Shown: piece by piece, positions 1-6,522 of the stretch
How the letters are laid out: every line of letters begins with the position of its first letter
Numbering within the stretch: the stretch's first letter is position 1
Origin: an uncultured Eubacteriales bacterium
GTDB lineage: Bacteria > Bacillota > Clostridia > Christensenellales > Aristaeellaceae
DNA length: 7,169 bases
Direction: 5' to 3'
Assembly (NCBI GenBank): GCA_900540045.1
Contig: UQEF01000111.1
Coordinates: 1-7,169, forward strand
Notes under the pieces: generated by a model
Database searches by the model: none
The model's input: the letters and a program-made list of their open reading frames with translations, nothing else
What the model was told of the DNA's origin: nothing
Translations under genes and position numbers: made by a program

Positions 1-297
1 GAAGAGGGCGAAGAACAGCATGGCGAACGCCGATGCCATGATCAGGTTGGGCATGTAGATGACCGTCTTGAAGAAGGTCTGGCCCTTCAGCTTGAGGCGC
101 AGGTCGGTGAACCAGGCCGCCAGCAGCAGGGAGATGGCGATCTGCGGGATGAAGCCGATGATCCAGAGCAGCAGAGTGTTGCTGAAATATTTGGGCAGGT
201 CTGTTGCAAACAGGGTCACGTAGTTCTTCAAGCCCACGAAGTTGGGCCCGATGATCTTCAGACCGCTGCGGTAATATTCACTTCCTGCGCATGTCCG
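1..297 (-). pseudogene. Sugar ABC transporter permease (MalF/UgpA type), 5'-truncated and running off the window
   Basis: An open minus-strand frame of 99 codons reads as the front half of a carbohydrate ABC permease. It shows EYYRSGLK, then FVGLKNYVTLF, a hydrophobic helix around NTLLLWIIGFIPQ, a basic loop with FFKTVIYMPNLIM and a further helix at the edge. This membrane subunit of a CUT1 importer would normally start 40-60 residues earlier with a first transmembrane helix. Here the frame begins at the TAA stop of the ATPase gene, so that helix and any ATG are absent. No GTG, TTG or CTG in frame has a convincing ribosome binding site. The rest of the gene lies left of the window. It does not belong to the importer encoded to its right, which already has a complete fused permease. 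Family assignment is firm. Whether it is a decayed gene, a deletion scar or an assembly join cannot be told from here. Confidence 0.72.
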
Positions 298-1377
298 TTA
301 CAGCAGGTGCGCGCAGTCCTTGTCAAACGAAATGGCGGCGCGCTCGCCGACCTCAAAGACGCGCTTGTTGAGGGGGCAGCTGTCGGTGATCTTGACCAGC
401 GTGCCATCTTCCAGGCGCACATGGTAGTTCTGATAGCTGCCCATGAAGCAGCTCAGCTCCACCGTGCAGGGCAGCAGGCCTTCCGGGGCGATCCGGATGG
501 CCTCCGGCCGGAGCACGATTTCGCCCTCCGCGCCCGCGTCACGGGGCGTGTCGGTCTCCACGGTCACCTCGCGGCCCTCCACGGTTACGACGCAGTCGTT
601 CCCCTGCATGCCCTTGACGGTTCCCTTGATGAAGTTCGCCTCGCCGATAAAGTCGGCCACGAACTCGTCGGTGGGATGGTAGTAGATGTCCTTGGGGCTG
701 CCCATCTGGGCCACGACGCCCTTTTTCATGATGATGATCTCGTCGGAGATGGACATGGCCTCGGACTGGTCGTGGGTGACGTAGATCGCCGTGATGCCCA
801 GCTTCTGCTGGATGCGGCGGATCTCGGTGCGCATGGTCACGCGCAGCTTGGCGTCCAGGTTGGACAGCGGCTCGTCAAAGAGCAGCACGCCCGGCTCCAC
901 CACCAGCGCGCGGGCCAGCGCTACACGCTGCTGCTGGCCGCCGGAGAGCTGGTTGGTCATGCGGCTCTCCATGCCGCCCATCTCCACCAGGTCCAGAATG
1001 GTCCTGACCCGCTGCTCGATTTCCGCCTTGGGCACCTTGCGCAGCTTGAGGCCGTACGCCACGTTGTCAAACACATTATAATGAGGAAACAGCGCGTAGC
1101 TCTGAAACACCATGGCGGTGTCGCGCTTGTTGGGGGTCAGCTCGTTGATGGGCTGGCCGCCCAGGTAAATTTCGCCCTCGTCCGGGCTCTCAAAGCCGGC
1201 CACCATGCGAAGCGTCGTGGTTTTTCCGCAGCCGGAGGGGCCCAGGAGCGTCACGAAGCTGCCCGGCGCGATGTCCAGCGACACGTCGTGCACGGCATAA
1301 AAGTCCTTGCCTGTCTTGGGGTCGGTATAGATCTTGGAAATGTGGTCAAGGCGAACGCCCTTGCTCTCCTTAGGCAT
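298..1377 (-). CDS. ABC transporter ATP-binding protein, FbpC/PotA-like, with TOBE domain
   Basis: This cytoplasmic ATPase powers the importer encoded just upstream. All nucleotide-binding motifs are visible in the 359 residues: Walker A GPSGCGKT at 46-53, Q-loop Gln92 in FQSYALFPHYNV, signature LSGGQQQRVALARAL at 144-158, Walker B VLLFDEP at 164-170 with Glu169, D-loop SNLD at 172-175 and switch His202 in YVTHDQSEA. Residues from about 240 onward form the C-terminal regulatory region of this subfamily (TOBE-like, with VLRPEAIRI near 287-295). Length and order match FbpC, PotA and UgpC proteins. The ATG lies inside the end of the permease gene (8-bp overlap), with a GGGGGA ribosome binding site about 8 bases upstream, which suggests translational coupling. 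The subfamily does not fix the substrate. Iron(III), polyamine, phosphonate and hexose-phosphate importers all use such ATPases, so no gene symbol is given. Confidence 0.95.
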   Translation of the reverse strand: MPKESKGVRLDHISKIYTDPKTGKDFYAVHDVSLDIAPGSFVTLLGPSGCGKTTTLRMVAGFESPDEGEIYLGGQPINELTPNKRDTAMVFQSYALFPHYNVFDNVAYGLKLRKVPKAEIEQRVRTILDLVEMGGMESRMTNQLSGGQQQRVALARALVVEPGVLLFDEPLSNLDAKLRVTMRTEIRRIQQKLGITAIYVTHDQSEAMSISDEIIIMKKGVVAQMGSPKDIYYHPTDEFVADFIGEANFIKGTVKGMQGNDCVVTVEGREVTVETDTPRDAGAEGEIVLRPEAIRIAPEGLLPCTVELSCFMGSYQNYHVRLEDGTLVKITDSCPLNKRVFEVGERAAISFDKDCAHLL

Positions 1378-3088
1378 TTTCGCTGTCCCCCTTTATCTTT
1401 CTGCTGGTGCCAAAATACTTGGTCACGAGGTTCATGATCACGATGGACGCATACACGATGGCGATCAGAATGGTCGCGTAGGCGCAGGCCACGCCGTACT
1501 TGCCCTTTTCCGCAAATTCGTTGATCTGCGTGGTGATGAGCAGGTACTGCGGCGTCACCAGCAGAATGATGGCGCTGATGGCGGTGATGGAGCGCACGAA
1601 GGTGGTGACCAGGCCGCTTAGGAAGCTGTCCTTGATGAGCGGCAGCGTGACGGAGGTGAACACCTTTCCGCTGCCCGCGCCCAGATCATAGGCGCTTTCC
1701 TCGATGGACCTGTCGATCTGCCGAAGCGCCGATATGCCGCTGCGCGTGCCCACCGGCAGGCTGCGCACGATAAAGACGATGACCAGAATCGCGCCCGTGC
1801 CGTAGAGCCCCTGCAAAAAGCCCGTGTGGAACACGCCGTTGGCAAAGCCGCGGATGTAGCCCACGCCCAGCACCGTGCCGGGCACGGCCATGGCCAGCAT
1901 GCTGGCAAACTCGATGAGGCCCTTGGTGCGGAACTTCTTTTTGACCACGAGGTAGCTGATAATCATGGACAGCAGCGCGGTGATGGGCGAGGCGATGAGG
2001 CTCAATACGAACGAATCGCGGAACGCCTTGAGACCGCTGTACTTGAACATGTATTCAAAGTGCTTGAAGGTCAGCGAATAGTCGCGGCCCCAGAGGTTGA
2101 ACAGCGCGCCGAAGGGGATGCTGACGTACATCAGAATCACGAAGGCCGAAAACAGCGAGCACAGGATCGTCAGCGGGCGGGTCACGCTCTTGTCGGCGAT
2201 GAGCATGCGCGCGCGGCTGGCCTTGCCGGTGAGGGTCGCGTAGGTGCGCTTTTCCAGATAATACTTCTGAATCAGGAACAGGATGAGCGTCAGGCTCAGC
2301 AGCACCACAGCCATGGCGCTGGCGCCGGCCTTGTCATAGGCGCCGGTCACCTGCAGGTAGATGGTGGTGGCCAGCGTGTCAAAGCTGCCGCCGATCATCA
2401 TGGGGTTGGCGAAGTCGGCCACGGATTCGATGAACGTGACCAGAAACGCGTTGCCAAGGCCCGGAAGCAGCAGGGGGAGCGTCACCGTGGTAAAGACCTT
2501 CCAGCGGCTGGCGCCCATGTCGCGGCTGGCCTCCTCCAGCGAGGGGTCGATGTTTTTGAGCAGGCCCTTGAGCATCATGTAGCAGACGGGGAAGAATGTC
2601 AGGATCTGTACGATGGCGATGCCATGCAGGCCGTAGATGTTGCTGTCGTAGATGCCCAGCAGGCTTCGCGTGATGATGCCGCCGCGCCCGAAGAGCAAAA
2701 TCATGCTCAGCGACAGCACGAACGGCGGGGACACCACCGGCAGCATGCTCACGATATTGAACATCCTGCGCACCACGCGCAGGCGGATCTTCACATAGAC
2801 GTCCACATAGGCAAACAGCAGGCCCAGCGCCGTGGAGCCCAGCCCCACGATGAAGCCCAGCTCCAGCGTGTTGGTAAACGCCGTGCGGAAGCGGCCCATG
2901 TCCAGCACGCGGCTGAACACGTCCAGCGTGAGGCGCCCTTCCGACACCACGCTGTCAATCAGCAGCATGGCCAGCGGATAGAGAATGAATAAAGCCAGGA
3001 AAATCAGCAGCACCACGATGGTGGAAACCATCACCGGATCGCCGAAGAGCTTTTTGCGGTCCAGCCTTGCGCTCTGCGCCTTGACCAA
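1370..3088 (-). CDS. Fused two-domain ABC transporter permease (FbpB-like)
   Basis: This 572-residue integral membrane protein forms the whole translocation channel of the importer. It carries two consecutive binding-protein-dependent transport domains, with about twelve predicted membrane helices. Each half has the EAA loop that docks on the ATPase: EEASRDMGASRWKVFTTVTL at 185-204, and a second beginning EESAYDLGAG at 463 and ending VTLPL. The first half runs to about residue 285; a polar linker (about 286-303) precedes the second. The fusion is typical of Fbp, AfuB and PhnV-like systems. The start codon is TTG (3086-3088), chosen because AAAGGAGG lies 9 bases before it; the next in-frame ATG is 19 codons further in, inside the first helix region. 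It follows the binding-protein gene after an 81-base gap containing a hairpin, and its TAA overlaps the ATPase start. Confidence 0.93.
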   Translation of the reverse strand: MVKAQSARLDRKKLFGDPVMVSTIVVLLIFLALFILYPLAMLLIDSVVSEGRLTLDVFSRVLDMGRFRTAFTNTLELGFIVGLGSTALGLLFAYVDVYVKIRLRVVRRMFNIVSMLPVVSPPFVLSLSMILLFGRGGIITRSLLGIYDSNIYGLHGIAIVQILTFFPVCYMMLKGLLKNIDPSLEEASRDMGASRWKVFTTVTLPLLLPGLGNAFLVTFIESVADFANPMMIGGSFDTLATTIYLQVTGAYDKAGASAMAVVLLSLTLILFLIQKYYLEKRTYATLTGKASRARMLIADKSVTRPLTILCSLFSAFVILMYVSIPFGALFNLWGRDYSLTFKHFEYMFKYSGLKAFRDSFVLSLIASPITALLSMIISYLVVKKKFRTKGLIEFASMLAMAVPGTVLGVGYIRGFANGVFHTGFLQGLYGTGAILVIVFIVRSLPVGTRSGISALRQIDRSIEESAYDLGAGSGKVFTSVTLPLIKDSFLSGLVTTFVRSITAISAIILLVTPQYLLITTQINEFAEKGKYGVACAYATILIAIVYASIVIMNLVTKYFGTSRKIKGDSENA

Positions 3089-3092
3089 GCGT

Positions 3093-3104
3093 ACCTACCT
3101 CCTT
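3093..3104 (-). promoter_or_regulatory. Strong ribosome binding site that fixes a TTG start
   Basis: On the minus strand the leader reads AAAGGAGGTAGG, with GGAGG ending 9 bases before TTG at 3086-3088. This is a near-perfect match to the 16S rRNA 3' end. No ATG or GTG competes in the same frame nearby, so the permease very probably starts at TTG. Confidence 0.8.
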
Positions 3105-3115
3105 TTCCCCAGAGA

Positions 3116-3152
3116 CGGCGAGGAGGATGACGCTGCGTCATCCTCCCCGCCG
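3116..3152 (-). other. Intercistronic stem-loop between binding-protein and permease genes
   Basis: GGAGGATGACG (3122-3132) pairs perfectly with CGTCATCCTCC (3136-3146) around a CTG loop. After one A-C mismatch, five more pairs (3116-3120 with 3148-3152) extend the stem. No T-run follows on either strand, so it is not a classical intrinsic terminator. It starts 17 bases after the binding-protein stop codon. Hairpins in this position commonly protect the upstream message or partly reduce readthrough, so that the binding protein is made in excess over the membrane parts. That role here is an inference. Confidence 0.75.
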
Positions 3153-3169
3153 ACACAGAATTTGTTCGG

Positions 3170-4246
3170 TTATTCAGTCTGGAAGCGGCCGTCCGCGGCG
3201 GCGCCGAGGGCGTTGAAGTAGTCCTCAACGTACTTGGAGGTATTGTTCTTGGCGTCCTCGAAATCGTAATCGATCACGTTTTCGGGGTCCAGACCAAAGG
3301 CGGTGGCCTCCTCGGGCTGCTCGGCGTTGTCGATCACCAGGAACTGGAAGCTCTCGTTCTCCTTGGCGATGTTGACGCAATCCGGGCTGAGCGCGAACTC
3401 GATCCACAGCTTGGCGGCGTTGGGATGCTTGGCGCCCTTGAAGATGGCGGTCGCGCCGATCTCAAAGCTGGTGCCGCTGGAGGGGATCACCAGGCTGATG
3501 TTGTCATAGCCGTCGAGGATCTGGGTGATGCCGTCATGCAGGAAGCCGATGCCGATGACGCACTCGCCGATGCCCACCTTCTTGGAGGGGCCGGAACCGG
3601 ACTTGGTGTACTGGGCGATGTTCTTGTCCAGCTCCACGAAGTACTTCATGGCCTCGTCATGGCCCTTCATCTGCACCATGGTGTTGATGACCAGCTTGGC
3701 GGTGCCGGCGGTGTTGGGGTTGGACATCCAGATCAGGCCCTTGTATTCGGGCTTGAGCAGGTCGTCCCAGTCCTTGGGCTCTTCCAGGCCCAGGCGCTCC
3801 AGCTCCTCGGTGTTGCACATGAAGCCCAGAATGCCCTTGTAGATGCCGTACCAGCAGCCGTCCTTGTCGCGGTACATGTCGCCCAGCAGGTGGCTGGCGT
3901 TCTTGGCCTCGTAGGGCTCCAGCAGGCCCTTGGCCACGGACTCGTTGTAGGGATCGGTGGTGCCGCCGAACCACACGTCGGCGCTGGGGTTGCCGTTTTC
4001 CTCCTCGATCTTGGCGGCAACCTCGCCCGTAGACAGGCGCTGACGGTTGACGGTGATGCCGAAGAGCTCCTGGAACTTGTCGCAGGCGGCGTTGAGGTAA
4101 GCTTCCTCGCAGCTGCCGTACACGGTCAGTTCGCCCTCGGCCTTCGCCGCGTCGATGAGCGCCTGGTCATAGCCCTCGGCCGAAGCCGCGCTGCACAGGC
4201 CCAACGCCGTCACAGCCACCAGAAGAAGCGCCAACAGTTTTTTCAT
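3170..4246 (-). CDS. ABC transporter substrate-binding protein, Fbp/AfuA-like (type II periplasmic-binding fold)
   Basis: This is the exported ligand-capturing subunit of the importer. The 358-residue protein opens with a Sec signal peptide (KK, a hydrophobic core, cleavage predicted after ASA at 21-23). The mature part has landmarks of the FbpA/AfuA-like group: TVYGSCEEAY near 41-50, ADVWFGGTTDPY at 89-100, NPNTAGTAK at 176-184, and a segment from PSSGTSFEIG (255-264) through AKHPNAAKLWIEFALS (272-287). Annotation pipelines often call such proteins iron(III)-binding, but the paired C-terminal tyrosines that hold iron in classical FbpA are not visible. Phosphonates, hexose phosphates or another anion are equally possible. 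The signal peptide contains Cys18, but the residue before it is Leu, so it is not a canonical lipobox. The ATG has AAAGGA about 11 bases upstream. It is first in the operon, nearest the promoter. Confidence 0.93.
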   Translation of the reverse strand: MKKLLALLLVAVTALGLCSAASAEGYDQALIDAAKAEGELTVYGSCEEAYLNAACDKFQELFGITVNRQRLSTGEVAAKIEEENGNPSADVWFGGTTDPYNESVAKGLLEPYEAKNASHLLGDMYRDKDGCWYGIYKGILGFMCNTEELERLGLEEPKDWDDLLKPEYKGLIWMSNPNTAGTAKLVINTMVQMKGHDEAMKYFVELDKNIAQYTKSGSGPSKKVGIGECVIGIGFLHDGITQILDGYDNISLVIPSSGTSFEIGATAIFKGAKHPNAAKLWIEFALSPDCVNIAKENESFQFLVIDNAEQPEEATAFGLDPENVIDYDFEDAKNNTSKYVEDYFNALGAAADGRFQTE

Positions 4247-4326
4247 GAGAAACCACGTCCTTTCTCCAAATTTCCCCTTGGATATCGATTTGTCTTTCCG
4301 CCTTTGCCATTCGAAGTTGTGCCCCT

Positions 4327-4356
4327 ATCATAGCACCGTCAGGGCAAAATTGTCAA
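4327..4356 (-). promoter_or_regulatory. Extended -10 housekeeping promoter of the ABC importer operon
   Basis: Read on the minus strand, a perfect TTGACA (-35, at 4351-4356) is followed after 18 bases by TATGAT (-10, at 4327-4332). TGC directly before the -10 makes it an extended -10 element. A/T-rich sequence upstream (4357-4395) could act as an UP element. The predicted start is near 4320, giving a leader of about 75 bases. No clear riboswitch fold was recognised in that leader. Confidence 0.85.
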
Positions 4357-4424
4357 TACTCTAACAAGCAATCTGAACAAAAGAAAGAAATTTTTCCGAA
4401 CGTTCATGTTTTTTCACTCACTCT

Positions 4425-4452
4425 TTGCCATGGCGGCTTCCTGTGTTATAAT
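4425..4452 (+). promoter_or_regulatory. Promoter of the beta-lactamase-fold gene
   Basis: A perfect TATAAT (4447-4452) is preceded by TGT, an extended -10. TTGCCA (4425-4430, five of six to TTGACA) lies 16 bases upstream. The predicted transcript start is near 4459, about 53 bases before the ATG. It diverges from the importer promoter, with about 70 bases between the two -35 boxes. Confidence 0.8.
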
Positions 4453-4472
4453 GGAGCAAAAGGAAAGAAAGC

Positions 4473-4494
4473 GCCGGGCCGGAGCAGGCCGGGC
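4473..4494 (+). other. Possible hairpin in the leader of the beta-lactamase-fold gene
   Basis: GCC-G-GGCC (4473-4480) can pair with GGCC-G-GGC (4487-4494): seven pairs with one G-G mismatch around a six-base loop. It sits just before the GGGAGG ribosome binding site (4498-4503) and could influence translation. In GC-rich DNA such a stem may also arise by chance. Confidence 0.35.
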
Positions 4495-4511
4495 TTTGGG
4501 AGGAAACGCCT

Positions 4512-5567
4512 ATGTGGAAAGCGGTAGACGATCTGTTGGCGCGCGGCATCGCGGAGGGCATCTTTCCCGGCTGCGCCATGGCGGCCGGGCAGGGAACGCG
4601 GGTTTTGTTCACCAGCGTGCACGGCGCGCTGGCGCAGGGGGATGCGCGCGGCGTGACGCACACCACGCGCTATGACGTGGGGCTGTTGACCGAGGTCATG
4701 GCCACGGTGCCGCTGATGCTCTATGCGCTGGAGCGGGGTCTGGTCAGTCTGGATGACCGGCTGGGCCGCTGGCTGGGCGACGTACCCCAGGACAAGCGCG
4801 AGATCACGCTTCTGCATCTTTTAACCCACACGTCGGGCATGAGCGCATCGTTCCTGCTGTCGCAGGAGGCCGAGGGCGACCGCGACGCGCTGGGCGCCCT
4901 GCTGCGCCATCCGCTGTCGGGGAGCGTGGGCGCCAAGGTGCGCGATTCCGCCATGGGCTTTATCCTGCTGGGCTTTTTGCTGGAGCGGGTGTTCGGCATG
5001 CCGCTGGATGAGGCGGTGAAGCGCTTTGTAACCGCCCCGCTGCGCATGCCCAGCACCGGCTACCTGCCCGCGGGCGACGATGTGGCCCCCGCCGGCGGGG
5101 AGAGCGAGGGCGCGGAATGGCAGGCGGGTCAGCCGCAGGACGGCAACGCGCGCTTCCTGCACGGCGTGGCGGGGCACGCGGGCCTGTTCACCGACCTGGA
5201 GGACATCATCCGCTACGCCTCCATGCTGGCGGGCGACGGCCGCAACGAGGAGGGCGTGGTCTTTTCCTACCGCTCCATCCACCTGGCCACCACCGAGCGC
5301 ACGCGCGGGCTGAACGAGGCGCGGGGCTACGGCTTCCGCATCACCAAGCGGTCGGACCCGTTTTTGGGGCACCTGTGGCCCAGCGACGGCTACGGCCTGA
5401 CGGACCCGGCCAGCGGCTCGCTCATCGCGGTCAGCCCGGACGACGGCTTTTTCGTGGCGCTGCTGCTCAACGGCCACGGCACGTCCGACGACCGCCGGGA
5501 GATCGCGCGCATGCACAAGCTGCTGCTCAACGCGGCCTACGCGGCCTTCCAGCACGACGAGGACTAA
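4512..5567 (+). CDS. Beta-lactamase-fold serine hydrolase homologue, probable pseudoenzyme
   Basis: The 351-residue protein belongs to the class C beta-lactamase / esterase family (Pfam Beta-lactamase). Fold landmarks are clear: IAEGIFPGCAMAAG near 13-26, LLHLLTHTSGM at 100-110, GFILLGFLLERVFG at 149-162, and HGVAGHAGLFTDLEDIIRYA at 217-236. The active site is not intact. The segment normally reading ASLTKVMAT is GLLTEVMAT (57-65), so the nucleophile Ser is Leu58 and the base Lys is Glu61. The YS(N/D) motif is DSA (145-147). The HTG motif before the last strand is SDG (291-293). No SxxK exists anywhere in the protein. There is no signal peptide or membrane helix, so it is probably cytoplasmic. 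The ATG is supported by GGGAGG 8 bases upstream. The frame, promoter and terminator are intact, which argues against simple decay. A binding or regulatory role is possible; the ligand is unknown. Confidence 0.88.
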   Translation: MWKAVDDLLARGIAEGIFPGCAMAAGQGTRVLFTSVHGALAQGDARGVTHTTRYDVGLLTEVMATVPLMLYALERGLVSLDDRLGRWLGDVPQDKREITLLHLLTHTSGMSASFLLSQEAEGDRDALGALLRHPLSGSVGAKVRDSAMGFILLGFLLERVFGMPLDEAVKRFVTAPLRMPSTGYLPAGDDVAPAGGESEGAEWQAGQPQDGNARFLHGVAGHAGLFTDLEDIIRYASMLAGDGRNEEGVVFSYRSIHLATTERTRGLNEARGYGFRITKRSDPFLGHLWPSDGYGLTDPASGSLIAVSPDDGFFVALLLNGHGTSDDRREIARMHKLLLNAAYAAFQHDED

Positions 5568-5582
5568 GCGCTTTGCGCACCC

Positions 5583-5612
5583 AAAAAAGAGGGGGACATC
5601 CCCCTCTTTTTT
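5583..5612. terminator. Bidirectional intrinsic terminator
   Basis: AAAAAAGAGGGGG (5583-5595) pairs perfectly with CCCCCTCTTTTTT (5600-5612) around an ACAT loop: 13 pairs, with a T-run on each strand. It lies 15 bases after the stop of the plus-strand beta-lactamase-fold gene and 7 bases after the stop of the minus-strand membrane gene, so it can end both converging transcripts. Confidence 0.92.
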
Positions 5613-5619
5613 GCTGCAT

Positions 5620-6522
5620 TCAGCCGTTTCCGCCCGATGCGTAATCAAACAGCACAATCTCCCCGGTGTTCGCATCCACAAACACGCCGCCGCTGATGTG
5701 CGTATCTCCAACGTCCACCTCCACCGCAAACTCCCACATGCGCCGGCCCGCGTTGTCCTCCACCAATCGCGCTCCCGCCTCGTCAAAATCCTCCGCGGTG
5801 CCCACGGCGGCCGCCCCGGCCTGTGTGAGGCCCAGCTCCTCCCGCGCGGCGGCCCGCATGATCTCCTTGGCCTCGGCCAGACTGATCTCGCCCGGTCCGG
5901 GTTCGACTTCACGCACGTCCATCCATACGCTGGCATCCTCGTTTGCCGGCGCGGGTACGGGCGGCGTCTGCACGGGGCCGGAAGCCGCACTTTCCCGGGC
6001 CAGCGCCAGCGCCTCCTCCTGCCCCTCGTTCAGGGCGTAGAGCAGCTGCTCCTGTCCGTAGGCGGGGGCGGTCAGGTCTCCGCCGCGCCACAGCGCGGGG
6101 TCAAGGCCGTCATGGCTCCATGCGGCGGTCATGCCGTCCGCCGTCTTTTCCACCGTGTACACGCCCGCGCGCTGCGGGTCGATGTTCGCCAGGGCGTGGA
6201 AAGTCACGCGCCAGCCGCCGTCCGTTTCCTCATGCTCCGCATGAAACAGGCCCATGGTTTCCGCCGTCAGCCCGTAGGCGTTCATCACGGCCTGCCGGGC
6301 CTGATAGATCGCCTCCGCCTCGGGCGAGCGGGTCAGGGCATACACCGCCAGCGCGGAAACCGCCGCCAGCGTCAGCACAACCGCCAGAATCAGTCCGGCA
6401 GACAAACGTTTCTTCATTTTGGGTTCTCCTTTCGTCCGGGCAAGCACCGCATGGCGGTTCCGCGGCTGCCAGCGCAGGCCGGACAGCTCGCGGTCCACGA
6501 TCTCCCTCAAGCCGTCACGCAT
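5620..6522 (-). CDS. Single-span membrane protein with PepSY-like extracytoplasmic region, putative anti-sigma partner
   Basis: This gene follows the ECF sigma gene with an 8-bp overlap, and its AAGGAG ribosome binding site lies inside that gene. The 300-residue product has three parts. A short charged cytoplasmic head (1-38) includes RELSGLRWQPRNRHAVL, a helix type seen in Clostridia sigma-linked membrane proteins. One transmembrane helix follows (about 41-63, after KMKKR). The outer region of about 235 residues has a Pro/Ala-rich linker near 175-185 and C-terminal PepSY-like features: SLAEAKEIMRAAAREEL, then GGVFVDANTGEIVLFDY near the end. The head is expected to bind the sigma factor and the outer part to sense or inhibit something outside; both are inferred from context. 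No zinc-binding HxxxCxxC motif is present, so it is not a ZAS-type anti-sigma. A second possible start at Met36 (6415-6417) has its own ribosome binding site. Confidence 0.85.
   Translation of the reverse strand: MRDGLREIVDRELSGLRWQPRNRHAVLARTKGEPKMKKRLSAGLILAVVLTLAAVSALAVYALTRSPEAEAIYQARQAVMNAYGLTAETMGLFHAEHEETDGGWRVTFHALANIDPQRAGVYTVEKTADGMTAAWSHDGLDPALWRGGDLTAPAYGQEQLLYALNEGQEEALALARESAASGPVQTPPVPAPANEDASVWMDVREVEPGPGEISLAEAKEIMRAAAREELGLTQAGAAAVGTAEDFDEAGARLVEDNAGRRMWEFAVEVDVGDTHISGGVFVDANTGEIVLFDYASGGNG
6426..6432 (-). promoter_or_regulatory. Internal ribosome binding site before Met36 of the membrane protein
   Basis: AAAGGAG on the minus strand lies 8 bases before the in-frame ATG at 6415-6417. 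Initiation there would give a 265-residue form with the transmembrane helix but without the cytoplasmic head. The bases also encode Lys-Gly-Glu of the head, so the match could be a by-product of coding. Confidence 0.45.

Noticed and set aside
307..1437. Long plus-strand open frame opposite the ATPase gene
   Set aside because: It is antisense to a gene with full ABC motifs, its His/Ala/Gly/Leu-rich composition is typical of a GC-rich shadow frame, and no ribosome binding site or family resemblance is seen.
1826..2992. 388-codon plus-strand frame opposite the permease
   Set aside because: It is the reverse complement of membrane-protein coding sequence, with a His/Gln/Ala/Arg-rich composition and no recognisable domain, so it is a shadow.
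4246..4320. Riboswitch in the importer leader
   Set aside because: The 75-base leader has only a weak five-pair stem (TCCAA/TTGGA) and no conserved riboswitch core that I recognise.
4398..4405. LexA (SOS) box at GAACGTTC
   Set aside because: Gram-positive LexA boxes need a four-base spacer between GAAC and GTTC; here the halves touch.
5568..5578. Small GCGC-TTT-GCGC hairpin after the beta-lactamase-fold gene
   Set aside because: It has only four pairs and no T-run, and the true terminator follows immediately.
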